From Nevskiales bacterium (lineage in GTDB: Bacteria; Pseudomonadota; Gammaproteobacteria; Steroidobacterales; GCA-2729495), in the NCBI GenBank assembly GCA_011526045.1, contig WYBE01000067.1, positions 1-64,000 on the forward strand: DNA of 64,000 nucleotides, written 5' to 3'. Within the stretch, counting starts at the first letter, position 1. Each line of letters opens with the position of its first letter. The position numbers and the translations under genes were made by a program. Under the pieces are notes generated by a model. The model saw nothing but the letters and a program-made list of their open reading frames with translations. It was not told the origin of the DNA and made no database searches. Below, one piece after another: positions 43,754 through 52,305 of this stretch.

Positions 43754-45664
43754 TCACAGAGGCGGCAGCGGACAGTGCAGCACCGCGCAAACCACGCGCA
43801 GCAGCTCGCCTTCCTCGATCGTCACCTCGCCGTCGTGAACGATCGTCGCGGCAAGTGCCGCAACGAGTTGTCGCTTCTGCGCCGGCGCCAGCCCGTCGAG
43901 ACAGCGCAGCGCCCGATCGAGCGCGTTCGCCCAGCCCGGCACGAACCGGTATGCCGGCAGCGCAGGCTGGGGCTGCAGCAACGCGATGCCAGAGCGATAC
44001 GCGCGCTCGCGCGCGGCTTCATCCGCGTGACCGTGCGCCGCAATGGTCGAGAACAGCGTTTGCAGTTCCGTCGGTGCACCCGCCAGCGTCACGGCGGCAG
44101 GCCGCCGTCGCGGATCGAGGGTCTCCTCGAGATACACCCGTGCCAGCGTGGTCAGCGCGTATTCGAAGATCGCAATGGCGCCATCCACGCGACAGGATTC
44201 CGCCAGGCACTCGAGGATCGCATGCCGCTTCCCGGGTGAGAGCTCCCGCAACGGCGCGACGAGCCCCGCGAGAACCGGCAGCCGTTCGTCTGGCCGCAGC
44301 CGATCGGTCTGCGCCGCCTCCTCGCTCACCAACCCGGCCATGTCTGCGCCGAGGCGAATGCGAATCTTCGCGAGTTGCAGGTCGCGGATCTCCGTCGTCG
44401 GATAGAGCACCAGGCCGAGCAGACGAGCGGCCGCGCGCGCGGACCCGGGGACCGGCGTCCACTGCCCGGCACGCAGCGTCTCGCGCAGTTCCGCAGCACG
44501 ACGAACCTCGGCCACGCCGGGGTTCGCGACCCGGCCCGGAACCGACTGCGGGTCCAGCCGCAGGTACTGCCGGCGCAGGACCTGGGGATCGGCGAACGAA
44601 TCCGGGACGCGGTCGCGCGCCGCAACCTGTACGACACCGAGCGGCTGCGGCGTGACCTCCAGGCGCAGGTCGTCGAACGCGGCCGGGTCGAATGACGGGT
44701 CGAGGGCGCGAATGCGCTCGGCCAGGGGCGGATGCGTCGCGAACCAGCGGGTCATGCCCGGCGCGAACAGCATGTGCGCCACCTCGTCGGTGTCCGGGTG
44801 CCGCAGGCGCGAGCCCTGCTGGCTGCCGATCTTGATCAGGGCATCGCACAATCCGCCGGTGTCACGCGTGAACTGTACGGACGAGGCGTCGGCAAGGAAC
44901 TCGCGCTGGCGTGAGACGGCGGCCTGGATCAGGCGGCCGAAGAACACCCCGATGTAGCCGAGCAGCATGACGGCAAGGCCGGCCAGCACGAGGAGGCCCG
45001 CCCCTTCGCCACGGCGCCCGCTGATGCGGCGCGGCGCATGCCAGGTCACGGTACGTCCGGCAATCGCGATCACCAGCAGCCCGAACAGCAGTCCCATGAG
45101 CCGGATGTTCAGGCGCATGTCGCCATTGAGCACATGACTGAACTCGTGTCCGATCACGCCCTGGAGTTCCGCGCGGTCGAGCTGCTCGAGCGCACCGCGG
45201 GTGACGGCGATCGCGGCATTCGCCGCCGTGTGGCCGGCGGCAAAAGCGTTGATACCGTCCTCCTGCTCCAGCACGTACACCGAGGGGACCGGCACACCCG
45301 CAGCAATGGCCATTTCCTCGACCACGTTGAGCAGGCGCCGGCGCAACGGCTCGGTCGTTTCGGCGCTCACACGCACCCCGCCGAGCGAGCGCGCGACCAC
45401 CCCGCCGCCGGCGGAGAGCGACATGGTGCGGTAGAGATTCGCGATCCCAACGACTGCGAGTACCACCAGCGTCGTGACTGCAACCGCCCGCGGATGTCGC
45501 GCCATCCAGGCGGTGTCGGCAAGCTCACCGCTATCAAAGAGCGCGAACAAGGTGAGCACCACGGCGTTGACCGCGATCACGATCAGCAGCACCGCCGCCA
45601 CGAACAGCACGACGAGCCAGCGGCTGCGCTGGCGGGCATCCGCCTGGTGCGCCCAGAAATCCAT
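43754..45664 (-). CDS. M48 zinc metalloprotease with TerB-like C-terminus
   Basis: 636 residues. N-terminal membrane helices (WLVVLFVAAVLLIVIAVNAV) precede an HtpX-like M48 domain with zinc motif HEFSHVLNGD and third ligand in REFLADASSVQF. Two more hydrophobic segments follow the active site. The C-terminal ~250 residues are extra. They end in IVHDGEVTIEEGELLRVVCA, which resembles the acidic metal-binding repeat of TerB domains. It is 28 bp downstream of lemA, a frequent pairing. Confidence 0.9.
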   Translation of the reverse strand: MDFWAHQADARQRSRWLVVLFVAAVLLIVIAVNAVVLTLFALFDSGELADTAWMARHPRAVAVTTLVVLAVVGIANLYRTMSLSAGGGVVARSLGGVRVSAETTEPLRRRLLNVVEEMAIAAGVPVPSVYVLEQEDGINAFAAGHTAANAAIAVTRGALEQLDRAELQGVIGHEFSHVLNGDMRLNIRLMGLLFGLLVIAIAGRTVTWHAPRRISGRRGEGAGLLVLAGLAVMLLGYIGVFFGRLIQAAVSRQREFLADASSVQFTRDTGGLCDALIKIGSQQGSRLRHPDTDEVAHMLFAPGMTRWFATHPPLAERIRALDPSFDPAAFDDLRLEVTPQPLGVVQVAARDRVPDSFADPQVLRRQYLRLDPQSVPGRVANPGVAEVRRAAELRETLRAGQWTPVPGSARAAARLLGLVLYPTTEIRDLQLAKIRIRLGADMAGLVSEEAAQTDRLRPDERLPVLAGLVAPLRELSPGKRHAILECLAESCRVDGAIAIFEYALTTLARVYLEETLDPRRRPAAVTLAGAPTELQTLFSTIAAHGHADEAARERAYRSGIALLQPQPALPAYRFVPGWANALDRALRCLDGLAPAQKRQLVAALAATIVHDGEVTIEEGELLRVVCAVLHCPLPPL

Positions 45665-45692
45665 GCTGCCGGACCGGGCCCGCCCCGCGCTG

Positions 45693-46277
45693 TCAGCCGA
45701 AGCTGATCTTCGGCACTTCGGCTCTTGCGGCGCTATCGATCTCGAGCATCTGCAGAGGCGCGAAGTCGAAGTTCGAGGCGATGAAATTGTTCGGGAAGAC
45801 CTCGCGGGAGTTGTTGTAGCCGAGCACCGCGTCGTTGTACGCCTGCCGCGCGAAAGCCACCTTGTTCTCGGTGGTGGTCAGTTCCTCGGACAACTGCATC
45901 ATGGTGCGATCCGCCTTGAGGTCGGGGTAGGCCTCGGCGAGCGCGAACAGCCGACCCAGCGCGCTCGTGAGCTGGTTCTCCACGCCGGCCAGTGCACCGA
46001 CGGCGGCCACGTCGGCGGGATCTGCGGCCGCGGCCTTCAGCCCGCTCACCGCCGCATTGCGTGCCTCGATCACCGCCTCCAGCGTCTGGCGCTCGTGCTG
46101 CAGATAGCCCCGCGCGACCTCGACCAGGTTTGGAATCAGATCGTGGCGACGCGTAAGCTGCACGCTGATCTGCGCGAAGGCGTTCTTTGCGCCGTTGCGC
46201 GCAGTGACCAGACGGTTGTAGATGCTGATCAGGTACAGAACCAGCACCACCAGCAGCACGATGATGATGAGACTCAC
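45693..46277 (-). CDS. lemA: LemA family protein
   Basis: 194 residues: an N-terminal membrane helix (MSLIIIVLLVVLVLYLISIY) followed by the all-helical LemA domain with RLVTARNGAKNAFAQISVQL, RRHDLIPNLVEVARGY and YNDAVLGYNNSREVFPNNFIA. LemA proteins often associate with HtpX-like proteases, as encoded by the next gene. Function is unknown. Confidence 0.94.
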   Translation of the reverse strand: MSLIIIVLLVVLVLYLISIYNRLVTARNGAKNAFAQISVQLTRRHDLIPNLVEVARGYLQHERQTLEAVIEARNAAVSGLKAAAADPADVAAVGALAGVENQLTSALGRLFALAEAYPDLKADRTMMQLSEELTTTENKVAFARQAYNDAVLGYNNSREVFPNNFIASNFDFAPLQMLEIDSAARAEVPKISFG

Positions 46278-46348
46278 GCCGCCCTCCCGGATCCACCCGC
46301 ACCGACCCCGGCGCAGTATCGCACAGCGACGGCAGGCGGTGAGACCCG

Positions 46349-47150
46349 GCGCGGCTTGCGCCGCCCCTGTGGTGCTTCGTTCAACGCAGCGGTTGGGCCG
46401 CGCCAGGTAGGAGCAACGTCAGTCGCGACCGGCCTCGTGGCCGAGGCGGACCGCTCCGATCGGCGCTGCGGTGGTCGCGGCTCGCGCCGCTCCGACGGCG
46501 CTTCGTTCAGCGCAGCGGTTGGACAGCACCCTGTAGGAGCGACGTCAGTCGCGACCGGCCTCGTGGCCGAGGCGGACAGCTCCGATCGGCGCTGCGGTGG
46601 TCGCGGCTCGCGCCGCTCCTGTGGCGCTTCGTTCAACGCAGCGGTTGGGCCGCGCCAGGTAGGAGCGACGTCAGTCGCGACCGGCCTCGTGGCGGAGGCG
46701 GACAGCTCCGATCGGCGCTGCGGTGGTCGCGGCTCGCGCCGCTCCTACGGTGCTTCGTTCAACGCAGCGGTTGGGCCGCACCCGGTAGGAGCGACGTCAG
46801 TCGCGACCGGCCTCGTGGCGGAGGCGGACAGCTCCGATCGGCGCTGCGGTGGTCGCGGCTTGCGCCGCTCCTACGGCGCTTCGTTCACCGGCATCGTTGG
46901 TCAGCGCCCTGTAGGAGCGACGTCAGTCGCGACCGGCCTCGTGGCGGAGGCGGACAGCTCCGATCGGCGCTACGGTGGTCGCGGCTCGCGCCGCTCCTAC
47001 GGTGCTTCGTTCAACGCAGCGGTTGGGCCGCACCCGGTAGGAGCGACGTCAGTCGCGACCGGCCTCGTGGCCGAGGCGGACAGCTCCGATCGACGCTACG
47101 GTGGTCGCGGCTTGCGCCGCTCCTGCGGCGCTTCGTTCATTGCTGCCGGG
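46349..47150. repeat. REPIN array C: seven 126-bp units
   Basis: Unit starts are 46349 (first, degenerate), 46475, 46601, 46727, 46853, 46979 and 47105, an exact 126-bp period. Each unit holds a forward REP, a 36-bp linker (GCTTCGTTCAACGCAGCGGT), an inverted REP (AGGAGCGACGTCAGTCGCGA) and a second linker (CTCCGATCGGCGCTGCGGT). The period is divisible by three, so a forward frame stays open through it. It separates lemA from the convergent FAH gene. Confidence 0.96.
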
Positions 47151-47151
47151 A

Positions 47152-48006
47152 TCACGGCTCCTCGGCGATTACCGCATTGCGCAGCACGCCGATGCCGCTC
47201 ACCTCCACTTCCAGCGTATCGCCCGGGCTCAGCCACACGGGTGGCTGGCGGGCGAAACCCACGCCGCTCGGCGTGCCGGTGGTGATGACGTCCCCGGGCT
47301 CGAGCTCGGTGAAGGTGGAACAGTAGGCGACAAGGTCGGCGACGCCGAAGCGCATATCGGCAATCGGCGCGGCCTGCATCACCTGGCCGTTCAAGCGGGT
47401 GACGAGCCGCAGCGCCGCCGGGTCTGGGATCTCGTCGGTGGTGACCAGGTGCGGGCCGAACGCGCCGCTGCGCGGAAAGTTCTTGCCCGCGGTGAACTGC
47501 GAGGTCTGGCGCTGGAAGTCGCGCACGGAGCCGTCCATGAAACAGGCATAACCGGCGATGTAATCGAGGGCCCGCTCCTTCGGCACGTAGCGGGCGTTGC
47601 GACCGATCACGAACGCGAACTCGCCCTCGAAGTCGTACTGCGTGGACACGGACGGGCGCACGATCGGCTCGCCGTCGCCGACCAGGCTGCCCGGATGGCG
47701 GACGAATATCACCGGGTAGTCCGGCGGCTCGCGCCCCATCTCACGGATATGCTCGAGGTAGTTCACGCCCACGCACAGGATCTTGCCCGGGTTCGGAATG
47801 ACCGGCTCCATGACCAGCCACGCGGGGTCGGGCCGCTGCGCGCTGGCCAGCGCCGAGGCGCCGGCCGCCGGCAACTCGCCTGCGGCAATTACCGCGCGCA
47901 GGTCCGGGTAACGAGCGGCAAAGGGGCTGCCCACCGGGCGCAGCCCATCAGCGGTCACCAGGCCGTAGCCCGGTACGCCGCGCAGGCGAAAACTGGCGAA
48001 TTTCAC
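47152..48006 (-). CDS. Fumarylacetoacetate hydrolase family protein
   Basis: 284 residues. The FAH domain has ILCVGVNYLEHIREMG, metal ligands in DFEGEFAFVIGR and GYACFMDGSVRDFQ, GKNFPRSGAFGPHLVT and DVITTGTPSGVG. Such enzymes cleave or isomerise 2-keto-acid products of aromatic catabolism. It starts at GTG 48006 with a GAGGAG site; the longer ORF overlaps the divergent dehydrogenase start. Its stop is 25 bp from the last REP core of array C. Confidence 0.9.
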   Translation of the reverse strand: MKFASFRLRGVPGYGLVTADGLRPVGSPFAARYPDLRAVIAAGELPAAGASALASAQRPDPAWLVMEPVIPNPGKILCVGVNYLEHIREMGREPPDYPVIFVRHPGSLVGDGEPIVRPSVSTQYDFEGEFAFVIGRNARYVPKERALDYIAGYACFMDGSVRDFQRQTSQFTAGKNFPRSGAFGPHLVTTDEIPDPAALRLVTRLNGQVMQAAPIADMRFGVADLVAYCSTFTELEPGDVITTGTPSGVGFARQPPVWLSPGDTLEVEVSGIGVLRNAVIAEEP

Positions 48007-48091
48007 GATGAATCGCTCCTCGGAGGAGCGGCTATTATAGGTATGCGACACCTCCCGCAGAGCAAAGGCCCGCAGCAAGGAACCGCCGGAC

Positions 48092-49549
48092 ATGCGTCTC
48101 GCCGATCCGAATCTCCTGCGCCAGCGCTGTTACGTGAACGGCGCGTGGATCACGGCCGCTGCGGGTGGCAGCGTCGCCGTGCACAATCCCGCCACCGGCG
48201 AGACGCTCGGCCACGTGCCCTCGATGGATGCGGCCGACACCCGCTACGCGATCGAATCAGCACACGCCGCCTTCCCCGCCTGGCGCGCGCGAACTGCGGC
48301 CGAGCGCGCCGCGTTACTCCGGCGCCTGCATGCGCTGATGCTCGAACACCGTGACGATCTCGCGATCATCATGACCGCCGAACAGGGCAAGCCGCTCGCC
48401 GAAGCGCGCGGCGAAATCGGCTACGCCGCCGCTTTCATCGAATGGTTCGCGGAAGAAGCGCGTCGTGTCTACGGCGACGTCATCCCGGGCCATGTGCCGG
48501 ACCGGCGCATTCTCGTGCTGAAACAGCCGGTCGGTGTCGTGGCCGCCATCACGCCCTGGAACTTCCCCTCCGCCATGATCGCGCGCAAGCTCGGCCCGGC
48601 GCTGGCCGCCGGTTGCACCGTGGTGGCGAAGCCGGCGCTGGAAACGCCGCTTTCCGCGCTGGCACTGGCCGAACTCGCGGAGCGCGCCGGGGTCCCGGCC
48701 GGGGTATTCAATGTAGTCACGGGTCCGGGGCCGGAAATCGGCCGCGAGCTCACCGCCAGCCCGCTGGTGCGCAAGCTGACGTTCACCGGCTCGACCGCCA
48801 CCGGCAAGCTGCTGCTCGCGCAGTGTGCCGGGACGGTCAAGAAGGTTTCGATGGAACTCGGCGGCAACGCACCGTTCATCGTTTTCGACGACGCCGACCT
48901 CGACGCCGCCGTCGCGGGCGCGATGGCGAGCAAGTACCGCAACTCGGGCCAGACCTGCGTGTGCGCCAATCGGCTCCTGGTCCAGGCCGGCATATACGAG
49001 GAGTTCGCGCGGCGACTCGCCGCCGCGGTTGCCGCGCTGCGGGTCGGCGATGGCCTGAAAGGCGAAACCGACCAGGGGCCGCTGATCAGCGCGCGCGCCG
49101 TCGAGAAGGTCGAGGCGCATATTGCCGATGCGGTCGCCGGCGGCGCCACCGTCCTCGCCGGCGGCCGCCGCCACGCACTCGGCGGCACATTCTTTCAGCC
49201 GACCGTGCTCACCGGCGTCACGCCGGCGATGCAGATCGCGCGCGAGGAAACCTTCGGGCCGGTAGCGCCGCTGTTCCGCTTCGGGAGCGAGGACGAGGCG
49301 ATCCGCTTGGCCAACGATACCGAGTTCGGGCTCGCGGCCTACCTCTATACGCGTGACCTCGGCCGCAGCTTCCGTGTCGCCGAGGCGCTCGAATACGGCA
49401 TGGTCGGACTGAACACCGGCCTGATCTCGACGGAAGTCGCCCCCTTCGGCGGCGTGAAGGAATCCGGCATCGGCCGTGAGGGCTCGAAATACGGCATCGA
49501 GGATTATCTCGAGATCAAGGTGCTCTCGATCGCCGGCGTGGAGCGGTAG
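48092..49549 (+). CDS. NAD(P)-dependent succinate-semialdehyde-type dehydrogenase
   Basis: 485 residues of the aldehyde dehydrogenase superfamily, close to GabD. Motifs are TPWNFPSAMIARKLGPALAAG, FTGSTATGKLL, VSMELGGNAPFIVFDDADLD and catalytic Cys289 in NSGQTCVCANR. The C-terminus is GVKESGIGREGSKYGIEDYL. It is divergent from the FAH gene, consistent with a small catabolic module; the substrate is inferred. Confidence 0.92.
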   Translation: MRLADPNLLRQRCYVNGAWITAAAGGSVAVHNPATGETLGHVPSMDAADTRYAIESAHAAFPAWRARTAAERAALLRRLHALMLEHRDDLAIIMTAEQGKPLAEARGEIGYAAAFIEWFAEEARRVYGDVIPGHVPDRRILVLKQPVGVVAAITPWNFPSAMIARKLGPALAAGCTVVAKPALETPLSALALAELAERAGVPAGVFNVVTGPGPEIGRELTASPLVRKLTFTGSTATGKLLLAQCAGTVKKVSMELGGNAPFIVFDDADLDAAVAGAMASKYRNSGQTCVCANRLLVQAGIYEEFARRLAAAVAALRVGDGLKGETDQGPLISARAVEKVEAHIADAVAGGATVLAGGRRHALGGTFFQPTVLTGVTPAMQIAREETFGPVAPLFRFGSEDEAIRLANDTEFGLAAYLYTRDLGRSFRVAEALEYGMVGLNTGLISTEVAPFGGVKESGIGREGSKYGIEDYLEIKVLSIAGVER

Positions 49550-49694
49550 GACGCACCGCGCTCGCCGTGCTGCGCCGTCGGCCCGCCATACCGTCCGATT
49601 CACCACGCCCTCTGTCGTCGTCCGGAGTCATTCTCCGCTGCAGCGATTGGTCAACGATCGCTTCGCCTGTCATGTGAACCGGAACCCCCACGCC

Positions 49695-50564
49695 ATGCTC
49701 CGCCTCGCCGCTGTTGTCGTCATAGTCGCGCTTGTGTACCTCGCCTATGCGGCGCTGCTGTTCTTCAGCCAGCGCAGCATGGCGTTTCCGACCGGACTCA
49801 TTCCGGCTCCCGGCGAAGTGCCGCTGCCGCCGCAGGCCGAGCGCGTGGCGCTCACATTGCCGTTCGGCGTGGTGGACGCAGTGCTGCTGCACGCGACGGC
49901 GCCCGACGGCAGCCGGTCGCCGGCGATCCTCTTCGCCCACGGCAACGCGGAGCTCATCGAGTACAACTTCGAACCGTTCGAGCCCTGGCGCGACGCGGGC
50001 TTTCACGTGCTGTTGGTCGAGTATCCGGGTTACGGCCGCTCGGCGGGCTCACCGTCACAGGCGACGATCGACGCGAGCTGGCTCGTCGCCTTCGACTGGC
50101 TTGCGGCGCGCGAGGAGGTGGATCCCGCAGGCATCGTCGTGCTCGGCCGCTCGCTCGGCTCCGGCCCCAGCCTCGCCGTGGCCGCGGCCCGGCCGGTCGC
50201 CGCCGTCGTGCTGCAATCAGGGTTTGCCTCGACTACGCAGTTCGCGCACGAGCGCTGGCTGCCGGGCTTCCTCGTGCGCGACCGCTGGGACAACCTCGCG
50301 GCGATCCGGCGCTTCGGCGGGCCGGTGCTGGCGGCCCAGGGCCGTCACGACGAAGTGATCCCGGCGCGCCACGGCGAGCGCATCGCGGCGCTGCCGAACG
50401 TCCGCTTCGACTGGTACGACTGCGGCCACAACGACTGCCCGTACTTCGGGGACGCCTATCGCGAGCGCGTGCTCGCCATTCTCGCCGCGCAGGGCATACG
50501 CAGCCGCGGTAACCCGGCCACCCACCGGAGCGTAGCAGCGGCGCAGGCGCCGAGCGGTGGATGA
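49695..50564 (+). CDS. Membrane-anchored alpha/beta hydrolase
   Basis: 289 residues. An N-terminal membrane helix (AAVVVIVALVYLAYAALLFF) precedes an alpha/beta hydrolase domain. Visible features are the oxyanion region FAHGNAELIEYN, nucleophile GRSLGSGPS, Asp in AQGRHDEVIPARHG and His in YDCGHNDCP. It resembles the BEM46/ABHD13 group. The substrate is unknown. The longer ORF start lies inside the preceding gene. Confidence 0.88.
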   Translation: MLRLAAVVVIVALVYLAYAALLFFSQRSMAFPTGLIPAPGEVPLPPQAERVALTLPFGVVDAVLLHATAPDGSRSPAILFAHGNAELIEYNFEPFEPWRDAGFHVLLVEYPGYGRSAGSPSQATIDASWLVAFDWLAAREEVDPAGIVVLGRSLGSGPSLAVAAARPVAAVVLQSGFASTTQFAHERWLPGFLVRDRWDNLAAIRRFGGPVLAAQGRHDEVIPARHGERIAALPNVRFDWYDCGHNDCPYFGDAYRERVLAILAAQGIRSRGNPATHRSVAAAQAPSGG

Positions 50565-50565
50565 A

Positions 50566-50878
50566 GCGGTGGTCCCGCCCTCGGCGCGTGCCGCTCCTCG
50601 CACGTCCATGTGCTCGTCGCTATGGGCTCCGCCGGCTGATGCGACTCTGCCTGTCATCGGGCCGAGCCCATCAGCCGGCTGGCCGAGCAGGCGTCGCGAG
50701 CAAGGCTAAGCTCGCAGAGGCAGCGGCAGGGATGCCGCTGCTGCGCGCCCCCGAGACAAGGATGTCGAGTGGCGCGCACTCCGCAGCGAGCACGCCTGCG
50801 AGGGCACCCGCAGGGCCAGCCGGCGGCGAGGCCCGGTGACTGGCAGAGTCCGGGAACCGCCGGGGCCGGGACCACCGC
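50566..50878. mobile_element. 313-bp palindrome-rich element with 12-bp terminal inverted repeats
   Basis: GCGGTGGTCCCG (50566-50577) and CGGGACCACCGC (50867-50878) are perfect inverted ends. Inside are an 11-bp inverted repeat GCCGGCTGATG/CATCAGCCGGC (near 50631 and 50669) and a perfect hairpin GCAGCGGCA-GGGA-TGCCGCTGC (50720-50741). No coding sequence is convincing. It could be a MITE-like non-autonomous element; I see no clear target duplication. It fills most of the 463-bp gap 50565-51027. Confidence 0.4.
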
Positions 50879-50925
50879 ATCGTCCACCAGCGAGCCCCTG
50901 CATGCCCGCAGATCGGCGATGAACC

Positions 50926-50953
50926 AAAAAAAAAGCCCCGCCGAAGCGGGGCT
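50926..50953 (-). terminator. Rho-independent terminator of the CTERM-protein gene
   Basis: On the minus strand AGCCCCGC-TTCG-GCGGGGCT is followed by nine T residues. It lies 75 bp downstream of the stop at 51028. Confidence 0.93.
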
Positions 50954-51027
50954 CTGGAGGACGACGCGCCTTGACGCTGGATCAGCGGTCGCTCGGGCGT
51001 CGTACTAATCGATACAGCTTCAGCGCA

Positions 51028-52101
51028 TCAGGCGGCCGCGCCGCGGCGGCGCAGCCAGCCGAGCAGGCCGAGACCCGAAGCGAACAGCCACACGGCTGCC
51101 GGTACCGGCACTGCCGCGACCTGCAGGGTGTAGAGCGCGGAGGTGCCCGTGGCATTGCCGCCGCTCAGGGCATCGGACACGACGCGCGCGGTGATGATGC
51201 CGCCGACGCCGTCCACGAAGCCGCTCAGATCCCAGACGACGCCCGCATGGCCGGCGGCGCCGGAGACCTGCAGGCCGCCGGTGCTCGAGGTGCCCGTCGC
51301 CGTGTGCCACGGCGTGGTCTGGCCGTCGCGGACGATGTAGTTCGCCGCCATGCCGTTCCAGTTCCACACCGAGCTGGCGATACTGCCGCCGCTGCCGCCG
51401 CCGATCTCGCCACTGGCGTCGATCCAGGCCGCGAGCTGCCGGCAACTGCCGGTGGGCCCGCCGGCGACCACCACGCAGGTGGCGATGCTGGAGCTCGTCA
51501 GCGCGGTCCCGCCGCCGGCCTGGTGGTTGAGCTGATTGGTGACGGGGTTGTAGGTCCACACCAGCGCGTTACTCAGCACGCACTTGGCATTGGCGGAGCC
51601 GCCGGAGATGTGATCGCAGTTCATCAGGCTCACGTCGCCCGAGACCAGGTCACTGGTCGTGGTGGCCGTCTGGAACGTCCCGAAGCTCAGGGGATCGATA
51701 TGGCTGCAAAAGCCCTTCGAGCCGCTGCCCGGGGTGTTGTCGCACTGCTTGATGGTGGCAGCGGTCACGCTACCGGCAACCACCGAGATGCTGCCGTACA
51801 CGTTGATGTCGTTCAGCTCGATGCCGACCGGAATGCTGGGATTGGCCGGATCAGCGTACGGGTAGGTCGCGATGGTCGCATCCAGCAGCGGCCAGCTCGT
51901 CGGGTCCAGCGGATTGAGGCTGCCGCTGCAGACCGAGGGTGGAATACAGGTCGAAAACTGGGCGATCTCCGGTATGTTCGCCCCGCCGACGCGGCGGACG
52001 TCATTCAAGACCGAAGTGTTGAGGATGTGATATTGCGCGGCTTGCGCCCCTGCGCTGGCCAGGAACACGAGCGCGGCAATGCCGAAGATCGAACGTTTCA
52101 T
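51028..52101 (-). CDS. Secreted protein with VPxPA/PEP-CTERM sorting signal
   Basis: 357 residues. A Sec signal (KRSIFGIAALVFLASAGAQA) precedes a Ser/Gly/Thr-rich body with about eight Cys. The C-terminus, VPVPAAVWLFASGLGLLGWL plus RRR, is a textbook PEP-CTERM (VPxPA variant) tripartite tail: motif, membrane helix, basic end. Such proteins are processed by an exosortase at the inner membrane and often sit in exopolysaccharide matrices. No exosortase is in the window. The body matches nothing I recognise. It is divergent from a two-component system. Confidence 0.88.
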   Translation of the reverse strand: MKRSIFGIAALVFLASAGAQAAQYHILNTSVLNDVRRVGGANIPEIAQFSTCIPPSVCSGSLNPLDPTSWPLLDATIATYPYADPANPSIPVGIELNDINVYGSISVVAGSVTAATIKQCDNTPGSGSKGFCSHIDPLSFGTFQTATTTSDLVSGDVSLMNCDHISGGSANAKCVLSNALVWTYNPVTNQLNHQAGGGTALTSSSIATCVVVAGGPTGSCRQLAAWIDASGEIGGGSGGSIASSVWNWNGMAANYIVRDGQTTPWHTATGTSSTGGLQVSGAAGHAGVVWDLSGFVDGVGGIITARVVSDALSGGNATGTSALYTLQVAAVPVPAAVWLFASGLGLLGWLRRRGAAA

Positions 52102-52247
52102 TTCAGTCCCCCCAGGGTTGGCTGAGTTCGTGTGTTGTAGAGTTGTCGCAATGAGCGCTATCTGTTGTATCGCCCGTTTTTTTATTCGGCTGCATCACCA
52201 CGCAGCCTTCGCCTTGGAACTTATCAATCCGTCGGGCCGCAGGACCA

Positions 52248-52269
52248 GTCACAACTCGGTCACAAGTCG
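52248..52269. promoter_or_regulatory. Paired 11-bp direct repeats, candidate response-regulator operator
   Basis: GTCACAACTCG (52248-52258) and GTCACAAGTCG (52259-52269) are adjacent and match at 10 of 11 bases. Head-to-tail repeats one helical turn apart are the usual sites of OmpR-family regulators, and one is encoded downstream. They lie 147 bp upstream of the CTERM gene and 37 bp upstream of the kinase. A TTGACA at 52277 lies between them and the kinase start. Confidence 0.55.
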
Positions 52270-52305
52270 GCTTGATTTGACAAAAGACAATCACAAAGCG
52301 ATGAA

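Noticed and set aside
45474-47285. 603-codon forward ORF with regular protein repeats
   Set aside because: The 126-bp period is divisible by three and merely carries an open frame. The rest is antisense to lemA and the M48 gene.
50654-50927. Several 60-90 codon ORFs in the palindromic element
   Set aside because: They are mutually overlapping, made of palindromes, and have no ribosome sites or family features.
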